Assembly (NCBI GenBank): GCA_902587315.1
Contig: CACIKW010000002.1
Span: 1-64,000, forward strand
Length of the DNA stretch: 64,000 nt
Direction: 5' to 3'
Source: an uncultured Pelagibacteraceae bacterium
GTDB lineage: Bacteria > Pseudomonadota > Alphaproteobacteria > Pelagibacterales > Pelagibacteraceae
Shown here in pieces: positions 40,764-49,783 of the stretch. How positions within the stretch are numbered: the first letter of the stretch is position 1; each line of letters begins with the position of its first letter. A program made the translations under genes and the position numbers. A model generated the notes under the pieces. It searched no databases. It saw nothing but the letters and a program-made list of their open reading frames with translations, and was not told where the DNA came from.

Positions 40764-42485
40764 TTATACTTTTATTAATAAACCATTTTTTAAGATATAT
40801 TTCTCATCGCAATTTCTTAGTGCAGTAGCTCTATGTGATATAAATATCAAAGTGGTTTCCTTTTTTAATAGTTCAATTTCATTTAATATGTCTTCTTCTG
40901 ATTTAGGATCTAATGCGCTTGTTGCTTCATCGAATATTAGTAGCTTTGGCTCATTATACAAGGCCCTTGCAATTCCAATTCTTTGTTTTTGTCCACCTGA
41001 TATCATTGCCCCACCTTCTCCAATTTGGGTATCTACTTTATCCGATAAGTTATCAACAAAATCTTTTAATGCACTTTTTTGAATTGCTTGACTTATCTTA
41101 TTTTCATCAATTTTATCTTCAGGTATACCAAAGGCTATATTTCTCCTAATGGTGCTAGGAATTAAAAAAACATCTTGAGAAACATAGCCTATTGAGTTTT
41201 GCCAATTTTTTATAGAATCTAAAATAGAAATACCATCTACCAAAATTGATCCTTTGTCAGGTTTTGTAATCCCCATTATTATATCTATTAAAGTACTTTT
41301 CCCTACTCCACTAGCTCCACTTATGCCTAGGAATGAATTTTTTTTAATTTTAAGGTTAGCACCAATTAATACTGGATTTTTTCTGTTTGGATATTTATAA
41401 CTTAAATCACATACATTTATCTCATTGGTGAATTGAATTTTATTATTTATATCTATTTCTTCTTTAGATTCTTTAAATTCATTTAATAGACCAATTATTT
41501 TTTCAGCTGTTTTAGTAGAAAACTTTATTCTATTTGCCATAAATAAAATTTTGTTACAAGATGGAACAATTTTATAAGCTGCTGCTAAAAAAAGTCCAAG
41601 AATAGGTAAAATTTCAAGATAAGGTTTTCCCGTTAATGACAAATAAAATATAATTATAAATAAGCTTAGAACAGCAAAAAACTCAACTATTAGTCTTGGC
41701 GTTCCTGAAATCACTGACGACCTAAAAATAACATTTGCTATCTTATTTGTATCTATTTTAAACTTATCTAAAAAAAAATTTTCCCTACCAAGAATTTTAA
41801 TTTCTTTTATTCCTCCTATGCCTTGTTGTACATTTTGTAATTGACGTTCTACTAATATGTTTCTTTGATGACCAAGATTTAACAATGTATGTTTATTAAA
41901 TTTAAATAGAATTAATGTTGCACTACCAAATAGCAAAACAATCAATAATGTTGTCTGCCAGCTGAAATATAATAGAACTGCTAACAATCCTAGTGTCATT
42001 GAAATATCTAGGAAGATAAGTATACAACAACTTAAGTAAATTGAACTAAATAAAGATGTTATATTAATAATGTTAGTTATTAAATCAGAGGAATTTTTTT
42101 TCTTAAAATATAAAACCGATTTTTTAAAGTAACCATTAAATATTTTTAACTGTAATTTAGATTCATAATTTGCTAAAAAAAAAGCTTGCTTTCTTAGAAC
42201 AATCCATAAGAAAAAATTTTTAAATGCAAAGACTGTTAAGAGAAATATAGCTGTTGACATCATTAATAACTCCGGACTCAGTTCTTCTATATTAAAAAAA
42301 TGATATAATGAATTTAAAAATTCTTTATCAGTAAAAAGTTTTATACAGGGAAGAGCTAAACCCACGCTTAATAGTTCAAGTATCATTCCAAAAAACATAA
42401 AAATAATTAAAATATTTAAGTTTCTTTTATCGGTACTATCAAAAACAAGATTGTATGAATTCAGAATTGATTTAATTTTTTTCAT
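40764..42485 (-). CDS. ABC transporter, fused permease-ATPase (lipid-linked glycan flippase type)
   Basis: 573 residues. Six-helix membrane domain in the first 320 residues, then a nucleotide-binding domain: Walker A GISGASGVGKSTLIDIIMGI, signature MISGGQKQRIGIARALYN, Walker B LLIFDEATSALD and H-loop FISHRATAL. The layout matches MsbA/PglK-type exporters that flip lipid-linked oligosaccharide. Given neighbours, a role in surface glycan export is likely. Confidence 0.85.
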   Translation of the reverse strand: MKKIKSILNSYNLVFDSTDKRNLNILIIFMFFGMILELLSVGLALPCIKLFTDKEFLNSLYHFFNIEELSPELLMMSTAIFLLTVFAFKNFFLWIVLRKQAFFLANYESKLQLKIFNGYFKKSVLYFKKKNSSDLITNIINITSLFSSIYLSCCILIFLDISMTLGLLAVLLYFSWQTTLLIVLLFGSATLILFKFNKHTLLNLGHQRNILVERQLQNVQQGIGGIKEIKILGRENFFLDKFKIDTNKIANVIFRSSVISGTPRLIVEFFAVLSLFIIIFYLSLTGKPYLEILPILGLFLAAAYKIVPSCNKILFMANRIKFSTKTAEKIIGLLNEFKESKEEIDINNKIQFTNEINVCDLSYKYPNRKNPVLIGANLKIKKNSFLGISGASGVGKSTLIDIIMGITKPDKGSILVDGISILDSIKNWQNSIGYVSQDVFLIPSTIRRNIAFGIPEDKIDENKISQAIQKSALKDFVDNLSDKVDTQIGEGGAMISGGQKQRIGIARALYNEPKLLIFDEATSALDPKSEEDILNEIELLKKETTLIFISHRATALRNCDEKYILKNGLLIKV

Positions 42486-42615
42486 TGATGATTTCTTTAA
42501 AAAAAATATTTATAGTTGAGCTTGTTTTTTTTCATATTCTTCAAAGTATTGTGGTAAAAATTTGATTATTATCTATTTAATTAAGTTTTTAAAGGTTTTT
42601 TTCTAGGTATATTGT

Positions 42616-44238
42616 TTATTTAACAATATCATCTAATATATTTTTATTAAGATGTTTATATGTCAATTTATAATCTGATGAGTCTACAAATTTTTTTAAT
42701 GTATCTAGAATTTCTCGATGTTTTTGAGTAGAAAATTCATTTTCTACCCAATATTTATAAACTTCAGTGTCGTAGTGATCTTTTACATTTTTTTGCATTT
42801 TTTCATAATCACTAAATAGCCAATTTCTAGTATAAAAAATATGCATTAAAAAATAATATTTTAATATTTCTTTTTTGTTAATATTAATCTTAATAAGTTT
42901 TGGGTTTACAAGTAATTTTTTATAATGGAGTATATTTTTTGCATGTATATTAAAATTAAAAGCAATATGTGGATTTCTTGTTGATGCATTAATAACTGGT
43001 ATATTCATATAAGCGTACTCAAATCCCACACTTCCGGATACAGTTAAGACACAGTTTATTCCTTCACGAACTAATTGGTTGTGAGTAATTGTAGAGGGTA
43101 TGAATTTAATTTTAGGATATTTTTTGATTATAGCATTTATCGTGTTTTTAGTTAAATCAGATGCATGTTTTGGTGTAAGAGGATGAGTTTTTATATACCA
43201 GTCATGATCAGTTTTTAATGAAGTTTTACCTATAAAGGTTAACCATTCATACATATCGGGAAAAAGATTATTGCCATAAACATGTGGTGCGTCAACAAAT
43301 GAATGATTTGCAATTAAAAACTTAAATTTATTATTTTTATCCAATACTCGTTTTGAATTTATAGGTCCAAAAGAACTTTTTTTTTCCCACCAAAAATTAG
43401 ATCCTGATTTCCCTGCCAATCTAGATTCTATTCTGTTTCTTGCTTTTATTACACCTAGTTTGACAATATTTTTATCTATTTTTTTAAGGATTTTTTTTGC
43501 TTTAAAAAAACTGGCTTTAATAAATAAATTTGATTTATTTAATGAATATAGATACTCGTCATTACAAACATATACTTTAATATTTTTTTTAATTGCAATT
43601 CTTGCTGGCAATGCAAGTGAATACACGGGGTGACTAATTATGAAGGCTTGAATTTTATTTTTATTAATATAATTGTGCCAAAACATAAAGAGGCCAATTG
43701 TTTCTTTTAGAAACTCCTTAAAATTTAAACTTTTAATATTAACTGTTTCAACATTGAAATATTTTAAATATGAATCATATATAAGATCACCAATCCAAAT
43801 ATTATAAATTTTTAAATTTTCAAGATCTCTTTTATTTTTTATGGATTTAATTTTTTTTTTATAAATTTTTTCTAAATTTATTTGATCAATCGATTCTAGT
43901 TTTGGCCACAGAAATTCTGAAACACCAATGGATTTAAAAATACCAAAAAATCTAATAGAAAAAAAACCTCCTAAGAACCATTTTATTTTATCTATTATAG
44001 ACATCTTAACAGGTCTGGTTAAGTTAAGATTTCCGACATAAGAAATAATATTTGCTTTAAATTTATTTTGTAAAACTTGTAATAAATATGAGCTGGAAAT
44101 ATGCAATGCACCCCAATGGGAAAATTCAATCAAAATTTTTTTTTTATTTTTAAATTTTTTAAATTTTAAATATTTAATATTATGTTTTATAAAAATATTT
44201 TTATTATTAGTAAAATTTATTTTTTTTGATTTTATCAT
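42616..44238 (-). CDS. KpsS/CDP-glycerol transferase-like polysaccharide protein
   Basis: 540 residues, no signal peptide. The C-terminal half has DHDWYIKTHPLTP, ITHNQLVREGINCVLTVSGS and VGFEYAYMNIPVINAS, the GT-B pattern of capsule polysaccharide (KpsS/LipB-like) and CDP-glycerol transferases. The N-terminal lysine-rich part (first 35 residues) may be over-predicted. It starts only 17 bp from the nadK stop, so the island boundary lies at its 5' end. The exact reaction is not known. Confidence 0.6.
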   Translation of the reverse strand: MIKSKKINFTNNKNIFIKHNIKYLKFKKFKNKKKILIEFSHWGALHISSSYLLQVLQNKFKANIISYVGNLNLTRPVKMSIIDKIKWFLGGFFSIRFFGIFKSIGVSEFLWPKLESIDQINLEKIYKKKIKSIKNKRDLENLKIYNIWIGDLIYDSYLKYFNVETVNIKSLNFKEFLKETIGLFMFWHNYINKNKIQAFIISHPVYSLALPARIAIKKNIKVYVCNDEYLYSLNKSNLFIKASFFKAKKILKKIDKNIVKLGVIKARNRIESRLAGKSGSNFWWEKKSSFGPINSKRVLDKNNKFKFLIANHSFVDAPHVYGNNLFPDMYEWLTFIGKTSLKTDHDWYIKTHPLTPKHASDLTKNTINAIIKKYPKIKFIPSTITHNQLVREGINCVLTVSGSVGFEYAYMNIPVINASTRNPHIAFNFNIHAKNILHYKKLLVNPKLIKININKKEILKYYFLMHIFYTRNWLFSDYEKMQKNVKDHYDTEVYKYWVENEFSTQKHREILDTLKKFVDSSDYKLTYKHLNKNILDDIVK

Positions 44239-44255
44239 ATTTTACGAACTATTAA

Positions 44256-45026
44256 TTATTTATATTCTCTCCTTAATTGTTCAATTTTAATTTTTTTCTG
44301 GAGACTATTATTGCGATCGTAAAGTAGATTAAATCTAATTTTTTTATTTGTTTTTATAATTATATATTTTGCATTTCTCACTTCAACATTATCAGCAACT
44401 GCACTTATGGGTCTTTTTTTTATATTTAAATTTTTAATTTTTATTTTTGATTTATCGTTAACAATTTTACCCTTCCATCTTCTGGGTCTAAATGGGCTAA
44501 TCGGAGAGATAGAAAGCCTTTTTGAATTTAAGCTTAAAATGGGTCCATGAACTGACATATTGTATGCTGTACTACCCGCTGGTGTGGATACCAACACCCC
44601 GTCTGAAACTAATTTCTTAATTATTTTTTTTGATCCATTATAAATTGATATTGATGCTGTCTGCCTACTTTGTCTAAGTATAGAAACTTCATTAACTGCA
44701 ATCGATTTTTTTATATTATTAGATTTATTTTTTACTATCATTTCCAATGGTGAAATAGAAAAAACTTTAGCCTTTGTTAGGTTTTTCACAGTTTTATTTT
44801 TTAAAAATTTGTTCATTAAAAAACCATAGCTCCCTGAATTAATTCCATAAAATGATCTATTTACTTTATAAAGTTTTTTAATTGCTTGAAGCATAAATCC
44901 ATCTCCCCCTATCACGATAATCAAATTAGATTTTTTAATTGGAAAAGTTGTTATTTTTTTTTCTAAAAATTTTTTGATTTTTATAGAAAAATTATTTTTA
45001 TCAGAAAAAATATATGGTTTTATCAT
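44256..45026 (-). CDS. nadK: NAD kinase
   Basis: 256 residues. The GGDG motif (LIIVIGGDGFMLQAIKKLYK), the NE motif (AVNEVSILRQ) and the donor-site motif VSTPAGSTAYNMSVHGPIL are intact. It makes NADP from NAD and ATP. The last 66 bases are duplicated in decayed form at 37365-37430, so this 3' end may have been supplied by the adjacent island. The ATG is only 6 bases from the CCA end of tRNA-Leu, so the mRNA is probably released almost leaderless by tRNA processing. Confidence 0.94.
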   Translation of the reverse strand: MIKPYIFSDKNNFSIKIKKFLEKKITTFPIKKSNLIIVIGGDGFMLQAIKKLYKVNRSFYGINSGSYGFLMNKFLKNKTVKNLTKAKVFSISPLEMIVKNKSNNIKKSIAVNEVSILRQSRQTASISIYNGSKKIIKKLVSDGVLVSTPAGSTAYNMSVHGPILSLNSKRLSISPISPFRPRRWKGKIVNDKSKIKIKNLNIKKRPISAVADNVEVRNAKYIIIKTNKKIRFNLLYDRNNSLQKKIKIEQLRREYK

Positions 45027-45031
45027 TTTAT

Positions 45032-45117
45032 TGGTGCCCTCGGCCAGACTCGAACTGGCACTCCCAAAAGGGCAAGGATTTTAAGTCCTTTGTGTCTACC
45101 AATTTCACCACGAGGGC
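45032..45117 (-). tRNA. tRNA-Leu (TAA anticodon), intact
   Basis: 86 bases on the minus strand with acceptor GCCCTCG / CGAGGGC, encoded CCA and a class II variable arm. The anticodon stem is AAGGA/TCCTT with loop CTTAAAA, giving TAA. Its 5' half plus about 75 bp of upstream DNA (45078-45192) recurs at 52782-52896, and a shorter piece at 47560-47613. It is the target site of two tandem islands. Confidence 0.97.
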
Positions 45118-45192
45118 ATTAGTTATTTTCATGATTATTTATTCTAATATTTATAATTGAACAAGATTAATAAGTAAATTTTTTTTATTTTA
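45078..45192 (-). repeat. 115-bp repeat: tRNA-Leu 5' half plus upstream region, copy with intact tRNA
   Basis: Direct alignment with 52782-52896 shows about six mismatches over 115 bp. It runs from the anticodon loop of the tRNA through its 5' end into the region that should hold the tRNA promoter. Confidence 0.85.
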
Positions 45193-45201
45193 TCTTTTTA
45201 G

Positions 45202-45220
45202 GTACAAGTCTAGTACAAGT
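45202..45220 (+). repeat. tandem GTACAAGT repeats, proximal arm of first tRNA-Leu island
   Basis: GTACAAGT at 45202-45209 and 45213-45220, 11-bp period, just outside the duplicated tRNA-upstream segment. A 23-bp region here (45198-45220) recurs at 47411-47433 with one mismatch in the same orientation. Confidence 0.65.
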
Positions 45221-45257
45221 TATCCCATATTATCCTATAGAGTTTTAATTAAATTTA

Positions 45258-47384
45258 CTAAAATGTATTTACAACTTCTATGTTTGCACCATAGTCAGGT
45301 ATTTGACTCATCAAGCTATAGTTTGAACTCATTCTGATATCAAAACCATTTAAATCTCTCTTATAACTTAAAGATGCTTTGTCATTATCTAAAGTCATAG
45401 CATATTCAATATCGTCAGTTGGTATATAACCAAATCCTAAATATAAAGTGTCACTATGAGCATTGTCACTTTGGTTTCTTTCATAGATGGTCATTACAGA
45501 AAAACCGTTCTCAGTTATTAAATCAAATCCAATGTTTGCTCTTGCGTTCATTGCGTCTTGACCAATAGATTTTGTATATTTTTTAGTTTCAGAAAGATAA
45601 CGATATTTGGCATCTGAAGATGGGCTAAAGTCTAAACCAATCTCCAAACCTCCATTTGGCTTAAATGTCATAGTGTTTAAGCTAATAATATCACTTATAG
45701 TAAAACCATAAGATAACATTCCTGTTTCAATTGTTTGTTTATCATATACCAATGCAGTAGTTCCTTGTTCTCTATATTTGGATAGTTCTGTATAGCTAAG
45801 ATCAATTCTTATATTTGGAGCAATATTGAATTTATTTTTTTTATATCTTGTTAAATAATTAATTGATCCAAATACTTGTGCACCATCTCTTTCCCCAGTT
45901 CTAGTATATAAATCACCTTTTCTAACATGATCAGTCTTCAATGTGCTTATTCCAAGAATACCTTCAGTAAATCTTTTATCATCATGAGGAAAAGTTCCAT
46001 AAAGAGATAAGCTATAAGAATCAGTATCTAAAGATGTCCCAGAAGTACCTACATCAACATAATCATTACCAAATCGAAGAGCATAACCATACATTTTGTT
46101 TTCACTAATTTTTTTATCCATTCCAATTGTAATACCTTTACTATCAATTTTTTTTGATGATGAAGAAGATGTATCACCTACTTTACCAACGCTAACACTA
46201 CCTTCACTCCAAAATGACCAATTATCAGATAATTTATCTAAAGCATCATTCGTTTTGTTAGATACTGGAATAACTTTTGAAAGAGATGCCATCATTGAAT
46301 TTGAAAAGTTAAATTTAATATTTTGATTGCTTAATTTATCGTTAGTTCTATGACGTCTTAACCAATACATACGATTTAATACTGGAGTTGTTGAATGTAT
46401 GGCAATTTGTTTTGCTGTTGCTGTTTGAGATTCAATTGAACTTGAAATATCTTTACCTTCATCACTTGTATCCGCCGGATCATCACAAGCACCATCAATT
46501 ACACTCCAATTACAGCTTAGGTTAAATTCAAAAACTTTATTATTAGTATTACCAATTAAAAACATTTTACTTCCATCATGGCTGAATGTAACTTCTCTTG
46601 CATCTGTATCATGAGAACTTACATCAAAGGTACCTTCTAGGGAGTAAGTAGAAACATCATAAGGTGTGGTTAATTTAAACTGAGAAATAATATCATCGGT
46701 TCCACCATCAATGGTATACATTTTAGTACCATCGTGATTAAAAGTAACTCCATTGATATAACTGTGAAAAGAACTTAAGTCTTCAGTATTAAGATGTGTA
46801 ACTCCTGAGCTAAGATCAAATGCTGTATCTAGTGAATATTCATTAAGGTGATGTTGACTTTTATTTCCTACACCAGCAATAATCATTCTGGTACCATCAT
46901 TATTAAATGCAACGGAAGTTACTCTTTGTTCTTGGCCAGAAATATCATATCTACCATCAAGCGAAGCAGTTGAAACATCAAATGCAGTGGTTAGTGACCA
47001 GTAATCTATATTATTAGAAGCATGGTCAGCAATAAACATTTTTGTTCCATCGTTATTAAACACTACTTGGGTTGGTATAAGTGTATCACCATCTCCATGA
47101 GTTCCTGTTACATGTACTGTTTTAGTATTGTTTAAGGTTGCTGTTGAAATATCATAAGCAGTAGTTAACACATATTCGTAAACATTATCACTTTGTTGGC
47201 CACCACCACTCTTATCATATTGTGTAGTATACATTTTGGTACCATCATTATTAAATGTTAATCCAAATTCTCCGTCGTCTGCATTTATTGATTCACTTTG
47301 TACAAGAGTTGGCTCCGCTATAGCTTTAGAAAGAAATAAAACGAAAAAAAAAATAATGTAATGAATTTTAAAAATATTTTTCAC
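45258..47384 (-). CDS. beta-propeller passenger autotransporter-like outer-membrane protein
   Basis: 708 residues from a GTG at 47382-47384, chosen because it opens directly into a signal peptide (MKNIFKIHYIIFFFVLFLSK, cleavage likely after AIA). An open frame starting with TTG at 47441 would run through the repeat arm. The passenger holds five repeats of FNNDGTKMY type, about 45-65 residues apart, like blades of a beta-propeller. A Cys-containing linker follows, then a C-terminal barrel of about 280 residues (YGYALRFGNDYVDVG, GLEIGLDFSP) ending in Phe (IEVVNTF), the outer-membrane insertion signal. It is likely displayed on the surface for adhesion, binding or phage interaction. Confidence 0.8.
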   Translation of the reverse strand: MKNIFKIHYIIFFFVLFLSKAIAEPTLVQSESINADDGEFGLTFNNDGTKMYTTQYDKSGGGQQSDNVYEYVLTTAYDISTATLNNTKTVHVTGTHGDGDTLIPTQVVFNNDGTKMFIADHASNNIDYWSLTTAFDVSTASLDGRYDISGQEQRVTSVAFNNDGTRMIIAGVGNKSQHHLNEYSLDTAFDLSSGVTHLNTEDLSSFHSYINGVTFNHDGTKMYTIDGGTDDIISQFKLTTPYDVSTYSLEGTFDVSSHDTDAREVTFSHDGSKMFLIGNTNNKVFEFNLSCNWSVIDGACDDPADTSDEGKDISSSIESQTATAKQIAIHSTTPVLNRMYWLRRHRTNDKLSNQNIKFNFSNSMMASLSKVIPVSNKTNDALDKLSDNWSFWSEGSVSVGKVGDTSSSSSKKIDSKGITIGMDKKISENKMYGYALRFGNDYVDVGTSGTSLDTDSYSLSLYGTFPHDDKRFTEGILGISTLKTDHVRKGDLYTRTGERDGAQVFGSINYLTRYKKNKFNIAPNIRIDLSYTELSKYREQGTTALVYDKQTIETGMLSYGFTISDIISLNTMTFKPNGGLEIGLDFSPSSDAKYRYLSETKKYTKSIGQDAMNARANIGFDLITENGFSVMTIYERNQSDNAHSDTLYLGFGYIPTDDIEYAMTLDNDKASLSYKRDLNGFDIRMSSNYSLMSQIPDYGANIEVVNTF

Positions 47385-47414
47385 AGACACGATAGATACA
47401 CAAATATTATTTAG

Positions 47415-47433
47415 GTACAAGTTTAGTACAAGT
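47415..47433 (+). repeat. tandem GTACAAGT repeats, distal arm of first tRNA-Leu island
   Basis: GTACAAGT at 47415-47422 and 47426-47433 (11-bp period), upstream of the autotransporter start and matching the proximal pair at 45202-45220. Confidence 0.65.
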
Positions 47434-47510
47434 CTACTCAAAATAGTTTAGGCTTATTTTTTAAGCTTTATTTAAAGAGGATTTAAATTTATGTGATTTT
47501 ATAGGATGTT

Positions 47511-47536
47511 TAGACTGTCTTGGACTTCTATGGACT
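47511..47536 (+). repeat. three TRGACT repeats at 10-bp period
   Basis: TAGACT, TGGACT and TGGACT begin at 47511, 47521 and 47531, ending 24 bp before the first tRNA-Leu fragment. The unit differs from the GTACAAGT pairs, so a different recombinase or accessory protein may have used it. Confidence 0.5.
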
Positions 47537-47559
47537 GACTCTAATGTGAATCCCTCGGC

Positions 47560-47613
47560 TTTTAAGTCCTTTGTGTCTCCCAATTTCACCACGAGGGCAT
47601 GAGTTATTTTCAT
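47560..47613 (-). pseudogene. 5'-half tRNA-Leu fragment, copy 1
   Basis: It matches the intact tRNA-Leu from the anticodon loop to the 5' end, plus about 15 bp upstream, with one or two mismatches. The 3' half is absent. Eight bases just before it (CCCTCGGC, 47552-47559) equal part of the acceptor 3' region of the intact gene, so it may instead be a tRNA with its middle deleted. Confidence 0.85.
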
Positions 47614-47661
47614 TCTTATATCTCACCTACTTAATATCTCAACTTCATAAACGATTACTAA

Positions 47662-49783
47662 TTATTTTGAAATAGATTTTTTAACGATATTTTCTAAAAG
47701 TTTTGAAACATTATTATTAAAATTATTCCAAGGTAAACTTCCACAAAAGGTTATAGAACCGGTTGAAAAAACTGATCCACCTCCAGGAACTTCAAAATAA
47801 ACCATATCTGCTTGTAATATATCTTCTTCTGGAAGATGTTTTATATTTGACAGATGGGTTAAACGTGATTCTGGAACAAGTATAAAATTTTCCTTAGGAT
47901 CTTTCGATGCTTTAGATTGTGCTAATAAAGTTATATCTTTAATTGACGCTAGATGAGAATCTATATGATCTAATTCAAAACCTGCTGCTCCATTCCCGCT
48001 AAAACCAAAGTCACCGATAAAATTATCTTTTATGTCTTTAAAAATCCAATCAAATTTAGAGTCATAACATTTACGTTCATAAGGATGTCCATAAAAATTT
48101 CCTTGTGCTGTAAATCCAATTCCGACAAGTTCTTGTGGTGGTCTTCCATTTCTTCTCCATAAACCTCCATATGTTCCATCAAATGCATTGTAAGCTTCAC
48201 CAGGTTCAGATGCCCATGCACGAATACCTCCCTCGGGTCTTCTAATTTCTAATATACTTTTATTTTCTTTATGAATTGCAATGCGCCAGTAAAAACCATT
48301 TCCTCCTAAATAATTAAGTGATCCTCCATGATCACGAAAATCTCTTAGAGCGTCTAAAGTTTCTTTTGTATGATATTCTGGGTGTGATCCTGTGATAACT
48401 GTTTTATATTTTTTTATAGCTTTAAATCCATCTTTGTGAAGCTGTTCATCGGTAATAATTTCATAATCAAAACCTTTACTATGTAACCAACTAATTAAAT
48501 GACTATCAGCTTGAAAATGTCTTAATCCTGAACATGGATAATGCGATCCACCAAACGTTATATATCCTGGTCTTAAATTAAATAAAGGTCTTCTATGTGA
48601 TGCATGACAAATTCCAGCTCCATCAGAGTGATAATTATATGTAGAAAGACCATACTCTTTATGATTCGCAGCATTATATGGATAAGCTTTCCATTCTTTA
48701 ATTCTATTTAACCAACTATCTTTGTAATCAACGCGTGAATGGTTTCCGTAAATTGTATAAGTGAAAGTAGAAATTAAAATACAAATTTTAGATTTTGTTT
48801 TTCCAATAGTTGGTGCAACAAAAAAAGGCATTGAGTCATAATGATCTCCACAACTAATTTTCATTACATAAATACCTGATGGCATATTTTTTGGAATAGT
48901 AAATTTAAAATCTGTTTCCCATTCAAAATCATAAATATCATCTTCGTGAAAATGAATTGCCGCATAATGCTTAGGTTTATGTTGCCAGTTCATTTCTGAA
49001 TTGTCCCATTTAGAACTCGTAACAGCACGCGTTGGAAAGTTTTTTAATATCAATTTAGGACCAATAATTGATTCTACAAATGTAGAACTTGTATTTTTAG
49101 ACAAATCCCACTCTGCAATTGTTCTGCCATCTACAATTATTTTTGGTGACTCAATTTTTCCATTAAAGTGTTTATAACCCACTCCTTTAGTGACAATTGC
49201 TGCTAAGGAAATTTTACCAGAAATATGCTTGTTTATACTTAGTTTTCCTTTGTTAACGATGCTTTTTTCAGATTTGTTTTTTAGATTTTTTTGTAAGATA
49301 GTTACATTTCCATTTAATGAGATTTTAACTTTAATTTGATACCATGATCTTAATGACAAAGGTTCTTTAATAGAAATTGACTTGTCACCTATTTTGATAG
49401 CAGATGCTCCATCAGGATTTAAATAAATTTCAACATTATCAAATATTAAGATTGTTTGTTTTTTAGAAGATAAAAGAGTAGGAAAAATTATCACAGACAA
49501 AGTTAAATTTTTTTTAATAGTTTTATTTATTGGATTTTTTACTTATTGCGTAAGATCCTGGATTAAAATTTTGTTTTCTGGACTTGTATGTAGTTTTTTT
49601 AAAATATTTTGATGCATCTTTTTCAATTATACCTACTCCTTTTGGATTTGGATCTGCACTAATTGATCTTTTTAAACTTGCACCAAATGGTTTGTTTAAA
49701 GTTGAAGATACTTTAAATGATATTATTTCTCCTTGGCGTACTGATAATTTATCAGAGTATCCTATTAATGGAACGCTGCTCAT
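47662..49783 (-). CDS. N,N-dimethylformamidase large-subunit-like protein, frameshifted
   Basis: Two adjacent frames together make about 706 residues. The first (start 49783, MSSVPLIGYSDKLSVRQGEI) stops at 49523; the second continues to 47662. Removing one A from a six-A run (plus-strand T at 49535-49540) joins them without a stop. The C-terminal half has the family blocks CHASHRRPLFNLRPGYITFG, VITGSHPEYHTKETLDAL, NYLGGNGFYWRI and EIRRPEGGIRAWASEPG. DMFase splits dimethylformamide to dimethylamine and formate using iron in the large subunit; no small-subunit gene is seen, so a related amide may be the substrate. The start overlaps the dctM stop (ATGA). Either a sequencing error or a recent pseudogene. 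Confidence 0.75.

Larger units (their letters stand above)
37365..44321. mobile_element. surface-glycan island bounded by nadK 3'-end repeats
   Basis: About 6.9 kb between the two copies of the nadK tail, both in the same orientation. It carries five genes with surface-sugar functions and no housekeeping gene. Next to the decayed copy is an unusually GC-rich patch (37428-37465) with two related strings, CGATTACTG and CGACTCCTG, 15 bp apart, possibly arm sites. No integrase is present. Boundaries are seen; mobility is inferred. Confidence 0.55.
45078..47613. mobile_element. first tRNA-Leu island, single autotransporter cargo
   Basis: About 2.5 kb from the intact tRNA-Leu to the first 5'-half tRNA-Leu fragment. 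It contains only the autotransporter gene, with GTACAAGT pairs just inside each end and a further TRGACT triplet near the distal end. No recombinase gene. This would be a very small non-autonomous unit. Confidence 0.6.

Noticed and set aside
49523-49783. A separate 86-residue gene upstream of the DMFase-like frame
   Set aside because: Its sequence is the expected N-terminus of the large subunit; a single-base change joins it to the next frame.
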